Program-made: the position numbers and the translations under genes | From: Clostridia bacterium | Lineage (GTDB): Bacteria > Bacillota > Clostridia > Christensenellales > CAG-138 | NCBI GenBank assembly: GCA_017525875.1 | Contig: JAFXSG010000004.1 | Location: forward strand, 140,738-202,448 | Length of the DNA: 61,711 nucleotides | Direction of reading: 5' to 3' | Shown here: in pieces, positions 1 through 7,392 of the stretch | Numbering within the stretch: position 1 is the first letter of the stretch | Layout: each line of letters starts with the position of its first letter | The notes under the pieces: model-generated | What the model saw: only the letters and a program-made list of their open reading frames with translations | Told to the model about the DNA's origin: nothing | Database searches by the model: none

Positions 1-141
1 CTTCGCCGTGCTGATGCGGAAGAGGAAATCCCGCTGCGCGTAGACCGCGCCGGCGGGGAAGATCATGATCTCGGTGGTGGTGCCGCCGCTCCAGGCGGAG
101 GTGCGCATCTCTTCGGGTCTTATGGTGGTGATCTTAAGCAT
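1..141 (-). CDS. HutD/Ves family protein (N-terminal part, truncated by window edge)
   Basis: Only the first 47 codons are present; the gene continues beyond base 1. The translation begins MLKITTIRPEEMRTSAWSGG and continues GTTTEIMIFPAGAVY, then RDFLFRIS. This matches the N-terminal pattern of HutD/Ves-like cupins (an R-P-x-x-x-x-x-x-W-x-G-G-T-T-x-E motif followed by an F-x-x-R-x-S strand). Members are small cupins linked to histidine utilisation or stress, and their biochemical role is poorly defined. The ATG at 139-141 follows a purine-rich GAGGGAA. A structured leader lies directly upstream (155-212). Family assignment rests on a short fragment. Confidence 0.7.
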   Translation of the reverse strand, partial: MLKITTIRPEEMRTSAWSGGTTTEIMIFPAGAVYAQRDFLFRISTAK

Positions 142-154
142 GGTATGTTCCCTC

Positions 155-212
155 GCTGTTTTAAGACAGCAACAGCCCGGAGCCGCTTATGGGGGTACCC
201 CAAGACTCCGGG
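155..212 (-). promoter_or_regulatory. Structured 5' leader of the HutD-like gene (unassigned RNA element)
   Basis: Read on the minus strand, a hairpin with a perfect 7-bp outer stem (CCCGGAG/CTCCGGG, 176-212) encloses a smaller GGGG-UA-CCCC hairpin. It is followed by GCUGU/ACAGC (155-170) and then the ribosome site. The arrangement, two hairpins in tandem just before a start codon, looks like a cis-regulatory RNA. I could not match it to a riboswitch class. It could also act as a terminator for the upstream ctpA transcript, although no clear U-run follows. Confidence 0.45.
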
Positions 213-293
213 TGAACTGCGTATTTACAATCATATTTTAACCGATACGGGGCCGGATTTCAACCGCTTTCCCAAAATTTTCGGTTATTGCCG

Positions 294-1535
294 TTAATTT
301 GCGGATAGGAACCCGATCGCGGCAGCGAGCTGCAGGTCCCTGTCCGGATAGTCGCGTAGGATGTAGTAAATGTCCACCCCGCTGAGCTCCGGGTCCTGCT
401 CCACGACGATATCGGGCGTGACGCCCACGCCGTGGATGAGCTCGCCGTTCGGCGTGCGGTAGGCGTCCGTGGTCAGCTTGAGATAGCCCTGACCGGGCAG
501 CACCTGCCAGCTCGTCTGCACGATGCCCTTGCCGAAGGTGGTGGTGCCCATCAGCGTCCCCGCCTTGTTGTCCTGCACGGCGGAGGCGAAGATCTCGCTC
601 GCGGAGGCGGAATCGCCGTTCACGAGCACAACGAGAGGCATATCGAGGCTCTTTTCGGCGGAGGAGGTATAGACCTCCGGCTTTTCCACCATTTTGCCCT
701 CGAGCGTCGTGATCGTGCACTCGGGCAGGATCCGGTCCGCGATATGCGTGACGGTATCGAGCGTTCCGCCCGGGTCGTTGCGCACGTCGATGATGAGCTT
801 CGTCATGCTGCCGGCAAGCAGCGTGTCGAGCGCGGCGTCGAATTCACTTGCGGCGCTGCCGGTGAAAGAATCGATGCGGATATAGCCTATGCCATCGTCA
901 AACTGCGAAAAATACACGCGGCGCACGTAAACGTCCCCGCGCACGGCGGCGATCTCAAGCTGCTCCTCTCCGCGCATTATCGTCAGCGTCACGGTGCTGC
1001 CGTCCTCGCCGCCGATCATGCCGCTGACGGTATTGAGGTCGGCGCCGATAACGCTTTCGCCGTTCACCGCGACGATGTAGTCCCCGTCCAGTATGCCGGC
1101 CTTTTCCGCGGGAGAGTCCTCATACACGCGCTCAACGTGCGTCCCACGCTGCTCGTCAAAGGTAATAACAACGCCGATGCCCTTGTAGTTGCCGTTCAGC
1201 GTGGAGCGGAAGCTATCGTACTCCTCCTCGGAATAATAGGCGGCGTACGGGTCGCCCACGGCGTTCACGAGCGAATGCGCGGCGGCGATCGTGAGCTCTT
1301 TGGAGCTCGGCGCGTCCTCGCCGAAATAGTAGTATTTATCGATATCGCGCAACAACTCGGAGATAAGCGCCGAGTTCTGTTCCTTTCCGGTATCTATGAT
1401 CCTGTAGCGCGTGGTGCCGGCGGCGAGTATGCCGAGCACGACGACCGCCGCGATCGCGGCGCTCAAAAGCATCAGCAGCGCGACCTGGCCCGCGCTCGCG
1501 CCTTCGCGCCTCGTTCCGAATTCGTATTTTCTCAT
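294..1535 (-). CDS. ctpA: S41 family C-terminal processing peptidase (CtpA/CtpB type)
   Basis: A 413-residue membrane-anchored serine protease that cleaves exported substrates near their C-termini. Order: a short basic N-terminus, one transmembrane helix (about 17-40), a PDZ domain (about 110-190, containing GIGVVITF and the S-P-A-E-K-A-G-I motif), then the S41 catalytic domain. The dyad is visible as Ser311 in SASASEIF and Lys336 in TTFGKG, with the usual 25-residue spacing. Length is normal for Gram-positive CtpA/CtpB. It sits 54 bp downstream of ttcA on the same strand and probably shares its transcript. In spore formers CtpB acts in sigma-K activation, but no other evidence here points to that. 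Confidence 0.92.
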   Translation of the reverse strand: MRKYEFGTRREGASAGQVALLMLLSAAIAAVVVLGILAAGTTRYRIIDTGKEQNSALISELLRDIDKYYYFGEDAPSSKELTIAAAHSLVNAVGDPYAAYYSEEEYDSFRSTLNGNYKGIGVVITFDEQRGTHVERVYEDSPAEKAGILDGDYIVAVNGESVIGADLNTVSGMIGGEDGSTVTLTIMRGEEQLEIAAVRGDVYVRRVYFSQFDDGIGYIRIDSFTGSAASEFDAALDTLLAGSMTKLIIDVRNDPGGTLDTVTHIADRILPECTITTLEGKMVEKPEVYTSSAEKSLDMPLVVLVNGDSASASEIFASAVQDNKAGTLMGTTTFGKGIVQTSWQVLPGQGYLKLTTDAYRTPNGELIHGVGVTPDIVVEQDPELSGVDIYYILRDYPDRDLQLAAAIGFLSAN

Positions 1536-1589
1536 TATTTCAGGGTTCTCCTTGACTGCATTATTATCTTTACTCCGAAAAAACGCCGA

Positions 1590-2402
1590 TTATTCGCCGT
1601 CGTCCTCGCCGTCGGCGGCCGTGCCCCGGAGCGCCAGCGGGTCGCATTCCCCGCTGAACACGCCTCCGGTCATCCGCGGCGGGAGCTTCATCCGGTCCCA
1701 CATGCCGTATTTATGCGTGTCCGCGATCGCCTTCATGAGCTTCGTCTCCACGTCCGGCACGATATGGCGGAATTCCTGCAGGAGCAGGCGCATATCCTCG
1801 CGCTTGGTCTTGCCCGCGACCGGGCAGTTGGGCTTCAAAACGGGCAGCTCGAGCCGTTTGGCCGCGTTGATCGCGTCCTTCTCCGGGTAGAAAACGAGAG
1901 GGCGGATGACCGTTACGCCCTTGCGGCCGAGGTAGGTCACCGGCGCGAAGGTGTTGAGCCTCGCCTCGAAGAACAGGCTGAGCAGGAAGGTCTCGATCAC
2001 GTCCTCGCGGTTGTGCCCGAGCGCGACCAGATTGCAGCCTTTCGCAACGGCTATGTCGTTCAGCGCGCCGCGGCGCATCTTCGCGCACATCGCGCAGGGG
2101 CTCTTGTCCTTGCGGATATTGAAGACCACGTCGCCGATATCGGTCTTTCTGACCTCAAAATCGATGTCGTGCGCTTTGGCGAACGCCTCGATCGCGCCCG
2201 TGTCCTGTTCGACGAGCCCGAGGTCGAGCATCACGGCGCAGAGATCGTATTTCTTTTTTGAGAACATCTGGTAGAGCTTCAGCCCGTACATCAGCAGAAG
2301 GCTGTCCTTGCCCCCGCTGACGCCGACGCAGATCTTGTCTCCGTCGTGGATCATGTCGTATTTTTCATCCGCACGGCGGATGCACCCGAGCACCTGTTTC
2401 AT
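1590..2402 (-). CDS. ttcA: TtcA/TilS-superfamily tRNA 2-thiolation ATPase
   Basis: A 270-residue PP-loop ATPase. The SGGKDS ATP-binding loop is near residue 30, a C-A-M-C pair near residue 95, then the LGHNREDV motif, and PNCPVAGKTKRED toward the C-terminus. This is the TtcA pattern: tRNA 2-thiocytidine synthesis at position 32 using a bound Fe-S cluster. I chose the ATG at 2402. The upstream in-frame ATG at 2501 overlaps a TATAAT at 2490-2495 and so lies inside the promoter. ctpA follows on the same strand. A related thiolation specificity cannot be excluded. Confidence 0.85.
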   Translation of the reverse strand: MKQVLGCIRRADEKYDMIHDGDKICVGVSGGKDSLLLMYGLKLYQMFSKKKYDLCAVMLDLGLVEQDTGAIEAFAKAHDIDFEVRKTDIGDVVFNIRKDKSPCAMCAKMRRGALNDIAVAKGCNLVALGHNREDVIETFLLSLFFEARLNTFAPVTYLGRKGVTVIRPLVFYPEKDAINAAKRLELPVLKPNCPVAGKTKREDMRLLLQEFRHIVPDVETKLMKAIADTHKYGMWDRMKLPPRMTGGVFSGECDPLALRGTAADGEDDGE

Positions 2403-2489
2403 GTATCGTCCCGCGGCTTTCGGTAAAGCCGGTCTTTCGCCTTGTATTATTGCCCGAACAGGGCAGCCCGAGCCGCGCCGTTCGCGCTC

Positions 2490-2495
2490 ATTATA
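2490..2495 (-). promoter_or_regulatory. -10 element upstream of ttcA
   Basis: A TATAAT hexamer reads on the minus strand about 90 bp before the ttcA start. No good -35 hexamer is visible at 17 bp. It decides against the longer reading frame that begins at 2501. Confidence 0.5.
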
Positions 2496-2619
2496 CTGCA
2501 AAATCGGTTTTTTGTATAGAGCCGCAAACGTTTTTTATATCGGCTGCTTTTGCGGAATAGCAGGGCGAAAAACGCAAAAAATAGCGAAAAGGCCCGAAAC
2601 GGGTGGGAGAGGTGGAGAA

Positions 2620-4935
2620 TTGAAACAGAAAAGGAAAAATACGGGAGTTATTGCGGGGATCGGGAACGCCGTGCGCATGGCGGCGCTCACGCTTGCGCTC
2701 CTTTTTGCGGCGGCGGCGCTGGTGGTCGCCGCGGAATGCGTCCGCGCGGCGCGGGCGGCCGATTTCGACGCGGAGAGGATCACCGGCGCCGGAAGGAGCA
2801 CGCTCGTTTACGACGCGGCGGGGGAACTTGCCTGCGTGCTTTCATCGGGGGAAAAGCGCATCCCGATAAAGCTCGGCGAGCTCTCCGAAACGACGAAGTA
2901 CGCATTCATTTCGGCGGAGGACGCGAGGTTTTACGAGCATTCCGGCGTGGACGTCATCCGCGTTTTCGGCGCGGCATGGGCGGACCTCAAGGCGATGCGC
3001 CTCAAGGAAGGCGCGTCCACGATCGGGCAGCAGCTCGTCAAGCTCAGCCATCTGTCGGGCGAAAAAACGATCGAGCGCAAGCTCACGGAGGTTTTTCTGA
3101 CGCTTGAAATGGAGAGGGAGTTCACCAAGGACGAGATCCTCGAAATGTATCTGAACTACGTCTATTTCGGAGGCGGGTTCTACGGGATCGAGGCGGCGTC
3201 GCTCGGGTATTTCGGCGTGCACGCAAGCGAGCTCACCGCGGCGCAGGCGGCACAGCTGGCGGGCGTGCTCAAATCGCCCTCGGGGTACGCGCCGCACCTC
3301 GACCCCGAAAAGTCCCTCGCAAGGAGAAACAACGTGCTTTCGCTGATGGAAAAATACGGGCATCTTTCGCATGAGGAGGCGGAGAGCGCGAAGGCGGAGC
3401 CCTGCATCCTTCAAAACGCGATCCCGGAGGAGCGGAGCGCTGCCGTTTCGCTTGCTCTGCGCGAGGCGGCGGACGCGCTCGGCGTCGGCGCGGACGAACT
3501 GCGCCGAGGCGGGTACGTTGTCCGCACCACGCTCGACAGCGCGGCGCAAAGCGCTCTGGACGAATTGATGGGCACGGACGCGCTGTTCCCGTGCGAAAAC
3601 GCGCAGGGGGCGTGCGTGCTGCTCGGGCGGGACGGCGCGATACGGGCGCTTGCCGGCAGCCGGATAAAGGAGGGCAAAGCGATCGACGGCATCGACCGCG
3701 CGGCGGACATGAAGCGGCAGCCCGGTTCGCTTATCAAACCGATCCTCTGCTACGCGCCGGCGCTGGACGGCTTCGGCTATACGGCTGCGACCCTGCTCGA
3801 GAACGCCGAACGGGATTTTGACGGCTACGCCCCGCGCAACGCCGGCGATAAATACGGAGCGCCGGTGACGCTGCGCGCGGCCGTTTCGGAGTCGCTGAAC
3901 ATCCCCGCCGTCGAAGTGCTCGAGGCGATCGGTGCGGATAAAGCCGCGGCCTTTGCAAAACGGCTCGGCATGGATCTTGAAAACGAGCATATCGGCCTGC
4001 CCCTCGCGCTCGGCGGCTTCACTTACGGCGTTTCGCCGCTTTCGATGGCGGCGGCCTACAACGCGTTCAATAACGGAGGCGAATACTGCCCGCCGTACGC
4101 TGTTTCAAGCATCGAGCTGAACGGCGAAACCGTCTATCGTCACGAGAGCCGTCCAGCGCGTGCGATGCGCGAGGAGACGGCGTTTATAATGAGCTCCATC
4201 CTGCGGGACGCGGCGCAGACGGGCACCGCGAGCGCGCTTTCCGGCCTCGGCCTTCCGCTCTCGGCGAAGACCGGCACCAACCTCGACGAAAACGGCCGCG
4301 TGCGCGACGTATGGTGCGCGGCATTTGCCGGGGAGCTCACCTGCGTTTCGTGGATGGGCACGGACGACGCTTCGCGCGGGGAGCTGCCCGAGGGCACGAC
4401 GGGCGGGAACAGCGCCTGCGTATTTTTGTGCCGGCTGCTTGAAAAACTGCCGCGTGAAAGCCTCTCGGTGGAGCGCGAAACGCCGGACGGAGTGCTGTAC
4501 TGCGCGCTCGACAAGACCGCGCTCGAAACCGGCAAACTGCTGCTCGCGACCCGGCATACGCCCCGGGAGGAGGTGCTTTCGGAGTATTTCACGGCGGAGA
4601 CCGCGCCGCGCGACGTGAGCCCCGCGTGGACGGAGCCCCTGCCGCCCGCGCAGGCGCGCTGGCAGCCGGACGCGGGCGGGAAGCCGACGATCATATTCAC
4701 CGCGGCGGACGCGCGGCTTCTCTTCCGCGTCGTTCGCGTTTCCGGTGACGGGACGGAGCGGGTGATCGCGGAGCTTTCCGGGAGCGAAGGAGAGCTTGCC
4801 TATACCGATCATTCGGCGCTGCCGGGTGCGACGTATTTCTATTATGTGCAGACGGTGAACCCGCTCGTCCCGCAGGACGGAGCGCCGGCAGTCAGCGCGC
4901 CGTCGCGGAGAATGCGGGTGTACGTGCTGCGGTAA
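2620..4935 (+). CDS. Class A penicillin-binding protein (PBP1a-like, bifunctional)
   Basis: A bifunctional peptidoglycan synthase of 771 residues with a TTG start at 2620. GGGAGAGG lies 7 bp upstream, and the upstream in-frame region has no ribosome site. An N-terminal membrane anchor (about 12-45) precedes a GT51 transglycosylase domain with the catalytic Glu100 in SAEDARFYEHSG and the EGASTIGQQLVK motif. The transpeptidase domain has Ser370-x-x-Lys373 (PGSLIK), an SESLN motif and K550-T-G. The C-terminal ~100 residues resemble a fibronectin type III-like module (TYFYYVQTVNP). The final hydrophobic or lectin extensions of some PBP1 proteins are absent. It is divergent from ttcA. Confidence 0.95.
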   Translation: MKQKRKNTGVIAGIGNAVRMAALTLALLFAAAALVVAAECVRAARAADFDAERITGAGRSTLVYDAAGELACVLSSGEKRIPIKLGELSETTKYAFISAEDARFYEHSGVDVIRVFGAAWADLKAMRLKEGASTIGQQLVKLSHLSGEKTIERKLTEVFLTLEMEREFTKDEILEMYLNYVYFGGGFYGIEAASLGYFGVHASELTAAQAAQLAGVLKSPSGYAPHLDPEKSLARRNNVLSLMEKYGHLSHEEAESAKAEPCILQNAIPEERSAAVSLALREAADALGVGADELRRGGYVVRTTLDSAAQSALDELMGTDALFPCENAQGACVLLGRDGAIRALAGSRIKEGKAIDGIDRAADMKRQPGSLIKPILCYAPALDGFGYTAATLLENAERDFDGYAPRNAGDKYGAPVTLRAAVSESLNIPAVEVLEAIGADKAAAFAKRLGMDLENEHIGLPLALGGFTYGVSPLSMAAAYNAFNNGGEYCPPYAVSSIELNGETVYRHESRPARAMREETAFIMSSILRDAAQTGTASALSGLGLPLSAKTGTNLDENGRVRDVWCAAFAGELTCVSWMGTDDASRGELPEGTTGGNSACVFLCRLLEKLPRESLSVERETPDGVLYCALDKTALETGKLLLATRHTPREEVLSEYFTAETAPRDVSPAWTEPLPPAQARWQPDAGGKPTIIFTAADARLLFRVVRVSGDGTERVIAELSGSEGELAYTDHSALPGATYFYYVQTVNPLVPQDGAPAVSAPSRRMRVYVLR

Positions 4936-4943
4936 AAACACGC

Positions 4944-4963
4944 CGAGCGGCGCATCCGCATAA
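4944..4963 (+). repeat. Short dispersed element CGAGCGG-N-G-N-ATCCGCATAA (copy 1)
   Basis: A 20-bp element 8 bp after the PBP stop codon. It matches 18 of 20 positions of the loop of the dnaA terminator (36308-36327) and shares ATCCGCATAA with the ParB terminator loop (47561-47570). All three copies lie just after gene ends. A hairpin with CGGUUUUGC/GCAAAACCG arms follows at about 4972-4993. Confidence 0.45.
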
Positions 4964-5013
4964 TTATATTTTCGGTTTTGCAGCAAAACCGGCCAAAAGC
5001 GCTGCGGCGGCGG

Positions 5014-5042
5014 TTGACTTTTCCGGCAATTACTGGCATAAT
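5014..5042 (+). promoter_or_regulatory. Promoter of carbamate kinase gene
   Basis: TTGACT (5014-5019), a 17-bp spacer, then CATAAT (5037-5042). The distance to the start codon leaves a leader of about 48 nt, which contains the GGAG ribosome site. Confidence 0.65.
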
Positions 5043-5096
5043 GCTGTTTGGCGCCTTGTCCGCCGAATTAAAAAATGTGATTATCGGAGAATTGAT

Positions 5097-6035
5097 ATGG
5101 AAAAGATCGTCATTGCTCTCGGCGGTAACGCCCTTCAGGAAGCCGGCAAGCCCGCGACCGCGGAATCCCAGCTTGAGGTCGTTGAAAAGACCAGCGAATA
5201 CATTGCGGACATCATCGAAAAGGGCTACAACGTCGTCCTCGCGCACGGCAACGGCCCGCAGGTCGGCCGCATCGTTATCCAGAACGAGTTCGCCGCCAGC
5301 GAGACCCCCGCTATGCCGTTCGACGTCTGCGGCGCTATGAGCCAGGGCTATATCGGCTACCACATGCAGCAGGGTCTTGAAAAGGTGCTCCGCGCGCGCG
5401 GCATCAAAAAGCGCGTCGTGACCGTCGTCACCCAGGTCGTCGTCGACAAGGACGACCCGAAGTTCAAAAATCCCTCTAAGCCCATCGGCCCCTTCTACAA
5501 CGAAGCGCAGGCAAAGGCCATCGCCGCGGAAAAGGGCTACACCATGAAGGAAGACGCGGGCCGCGGCTGGCGCCGCGTGGTCGCTTCGCCCATGCCCGTT
5601 GAGATCGTCGAGCTGGACGCCGTGAAGTGCCTGATCGACGGCGGCTTCATCGCTGTCACCGTCGGCGGCGGCGGCATCCCCGTCATCAGGGATGAGAACG
5701 GCAACCTCGTGGGCACCGCTGCCGTTATCGACAAGGACCTCGCCAGCGAGAAGCTTGCCGAGGACATCGACGCGGACGCGCTCGTCATCCTCACCGCGGT
5801 CGAAAACGTCTGCGTGAACTTCAACAAGCCCGACGAGAAGCGCCTCAGCACCATGACCGTCGACGAGGCGAAGGCCTATATCGCCGAGGGTCAGTTCGCG
5901 CCCGGCTCCATGCTGCCCAAGGTCGAAGCGGCGATCAAGTTCGCAATGAGCAAGCCCGGCAGGAAGGCCATCATCACCTCCCTCGATAAGGCCGTCGAAG
6001 CGCTCGAGGGCAAGGCCGGAACGACCGTGATGTGA
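5097..6035 (+). CDS. arcC: Carbamate kinase
   Basis: 312 residues, full length for the family. It interconverts carbamoyl phosphate plus ADP with carbamate plus ATP, usually in the ATP-yielding direction of arginine or agmatine fermentation. The N-terminal IALGGNALQ glycine-rich segment, HGNGPQVGRI, the VVASPMPVEIVE stretch and the VGGGGIPV loop are all conserved carbamate-kinase signatures. GGAG precedes the ATG. It stands alone, with no arcA or arcB beside it. An ornithine carbamoyltransferase lies 19 kb away (24739-25728), so the two could work together without forming one operon. Confidence 0.97.
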   Translation: MEKIVIALGGNALQEAGKPATAESQLEVVEKTSEYIADIIEKGYNVVLAHGNGPQVGRIVIQNEFAASETPAMPFDVCGAMSQGYIGYHMQQGLEKVLRARGIKKRVVTVVTQVVVDKDDPKFKNPSKPIGPFYNEAQAKAIAAEKGYTMKEDAGRGWRRVVASPMPVEIVELDAVKCLIDGGFIAVTVGGGGIPVIRDENGNLVGTAAVIDKDLASEKLAEDIDADALVILTAVENVCVNFNKPDEKRLSTMTVDEAKAYIAEGQFAPGSMLPKVEAAIKFAMSKPGRKAIITSLDKAVEALEGKAGTTVM

Positions 6036-6055
6036 TCATCTAATAAGCATAAATG

Positions 6056-6091
6056 ATAAAAGGCTTTGCCGAAAGCGGCAAAGCCTTTTAT
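6056..6091. terminator. Bidirectional intrinsic terminator after arcC
   Basis: A perfect 15-bp inverted repeat (ATAAAAGGCTTTGCC and its complement) around a GAAAGC loop, with A-rich and T-rich flanks. It serves the convergent arcC (+) and MmcQ-like (-) genes. Confidence 0.9.
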
Positions 6092-6099
6092 GTTGCAGA

Positions 6100-6495
6100 T
6101 CAGTCCGTGGGGTCCTGCTTTTTTCTTCGGACCGTCTTGCGCGTCAGCTCAAAGCTCATATCTATCAGCGGGAAGACGGTCTCCTTCTCCACGCTGCCGT
6201 CCAGCAGCACGGTTATCCAGCTGTCCTTATTCATGTGGTAGGCGGGGAGGATCCCCTCCTCGCGCCGGAGCGACCCCGCGAGCATGGGCGGGCATTTGAT
6301 ATCGAGGATGGGCACGACCTCGTCGCCCTTAAGGCCGAGGCGGCGCCGCGGCACCTCCATGATGAGGCCGAACCATTTGCGCGTTGACGCGTGCCTGAAT
6401 ACCGGGCACTCGGGAAGCCCCTTGAAGGGATAGTCCGGCTCGACGGAGTAGGTCTCGCGGATGTATTCGGTCACTTCTTCGCGCATCGTTTTCAT
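6100..6495 (-). CDS. MmcQ/YjbR family protein
   Basis: 131 residues with an MmcQ/YjbR-like layout: an N-terminal helix (YIRETYSVEPDYPFKGLP), a F-R-H-x-x-x-x-K-W-F-G-L core strand, D-I-K-C-P-P-M, then Y-H-M-N-K-D-S-W-I-T-V-L-L-D-G near the C-terminus. The K-W-F and H-M-N-K-x-x-W motifs are characteristic. These proteins resemble a CyaY-like fold and their function is uncertain. I chose the ATG at 6495, preceded by AAAGGA. A TTG at 6534, next to the upstream gene's stop, would also be open but lacks a ribosome site. It is transcribed behind the 183-codon gene. Confidence 0.75.
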   Translation of the reverse strand: MKTMREEVTEYIRETYSVEPDYPFKGLPECPVFRHASTRKWFGLIMEVPRRRLGLKGDEVVPILDIKCPPMLAGSLRREEGILPAYHMNKDSWITVLLDGSVEKETVFPLIDMSFELTRKTVRRKKQDPTD

Positions 6496-6535
6496 GGGCT
6501 CTGCTCGTCCTTTCTTTCCCTTTTTCTCGTTCAAG

Positions 6536-7069
6536 TCATATCCGGTATTCGCAGGGCTCGTCTATGACCCAGGGCAGCTTGCAGCTTATCTCGATCTGAA
6601 GCGCGTTCTCGGGAAAGCCGGGCTGGCGCAGGTCGATTGCATCCTTGAACCATATCGAAAAACAGGGGGCGAGCTCGTACATCGCGCTTTCGCTCCAACT
6701 CAAAATTTCGTGACCGCGTTTCCGGACCCCGAGAAGCCTGCCGAGCTTGGAGCAAGAGGACTCGCTCGTCGGAACGCGCTCCGCTTTTTCGATCGCCCCG
6801 CTCATGTGCCCGACGACGTGGAACCAGCCGCCGTACAGCATCAGCCCGTTCTGCATTGCGTAGGGCGAGATCTCTGTTATCAGGCGGAGGTCGTCGACGC
6901 CGCAGCTGCGGAAAAACTCATGAACGGATGCGGGCAGGGCGGAAACGGCCTCGCGGAAATTGCGGCAGCCGGAGCAGCCGCAGTCGTTCGGGTAAAAATG
7001 CTCCGAATAGAATTCACGCGTCGCCTTTTCGTCGACTTCGATTTTACATTCTCCTATGGTTATCAGCAT
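6536..7069 (-). CDS. Hypothetical protein with a clustered Cys motif
   Basis: 177 residues, not recognised. The start at 7069 is fixed by GAGGTG five bases upstream and by a promoter immediately before it. No signal peptide or membrane helix is visible. A C-G-C-S-G-C motif at about residue 30 (followed by RNFREAV) could bind a metal, and further Cys residues are scattered downstream. The rest is mixed alpha/beta with many aromatic residues. Its stop codon lies 40 bp before the MmcQ-like start, so the two probably form a small operon. It may belong to an uncharacterised DUF. Confidence 0.75.
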   Translation of the reverse strand: MLITIGECKIEVDEKATREFYSEHFYPNDCGCSGCRNFREAVSALPASVHEFFRSCGVDDLRLITEISPYAMQNGLMLYGGWFHVVGHMSGAIEKAERVPTSESSCSKLGRLLGVRKRGHEILSWSESAMYELAPCFSIWFKDAIDLRQPGFPENALQIEISCKLPWVIDEPCEYRI

Positions 7070-7086
7070 GAGATCACCTCGCTTCA

Positions 7087-7116
7087 AGTATAAACGCGAA
7101 CGGCGGTCTCTGTCAA
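7087..7116 (-). promoter_or_regulatory. Promoter of the Cys-cluster gene
   Basis: On the minus strand TTGACA (7116-7111), an 18-bp spacer and TATACT (7092-7087). Transcription would start only about 10 nt before the ATG, so the leader is little more than the ribosome site. Confidence 0.65.
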
Positions 7117-7130
7117 TAAAGCCGCAAAGA

Positions 7131-7160
7131 AAAGGGGCAGCCTTTTACAGTTGCCCCTTT
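7131..7160 (-). terminator. Terminator of the feo operon
   Basis: On the minus strand AAAGGGGCA pairs with TGCCCCTTT around an 11-12-nt loop and is followed by a TTCTTTG tract. It lies 36 bp after the stop of the Cys-rich FeoB-associated gene. Confidence 0.8.
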
Positions 7161-7195
7161 GTGGGATCTTTCATCGGCCCTTGCGAGCCGGGCAA

Positions 7196-7375
7196 TTACG
7201 CCTTTTTGCTTTTCGCGGCGCAGCAGCACGCGCCGCAGGCCGCGCAGTTCCCGCTGCACCCGCAGGAGCAGCGCTTTTTGCCTTTGACGAGGGAGATCAC
7301 CGCCGCGGCGACAACGGCCAGCAAAACGGCGGTCACCGCGATCGTCACAAGGTTATCTGCGATCCATGCAAACAT
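7196..7375 (-). CDS. FeoB-associated Cys-rich membrane protein
   Basis: A 59-residue protein: one N-terminal transmembrane helix (about 8-30, VTIAVTAVLLAVVAAAVISL), then a Lys-rich turn and a Cys-dense tail with CSCGCSGNCAACGACCC. Such small proteins sit at the ends of feo operons in Firmicutes and are thought to assist or gate FeoB, but their mechanism is not established. AAAGGAG precedes the ATG at 7375. It begins 17 bp after feoB on the same strand. Confidence 0.88.
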   Translation of the reverse strand: MFAWIADNLVTIAVTAVLLAVVAAAVISLVKGKKRCSCGCSGNCAACGACCCAAKSKKA

Positions 7376-7392
7376 GAGCGCACGCTCCTTTC

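Noticed and set aside
432-2261. 609-codon plus-strand ORF across ctpA and ttcA
   Set aside because: Antisense of two genes with intact catalytic motifs. No domain or ribosome site on the plus strand.
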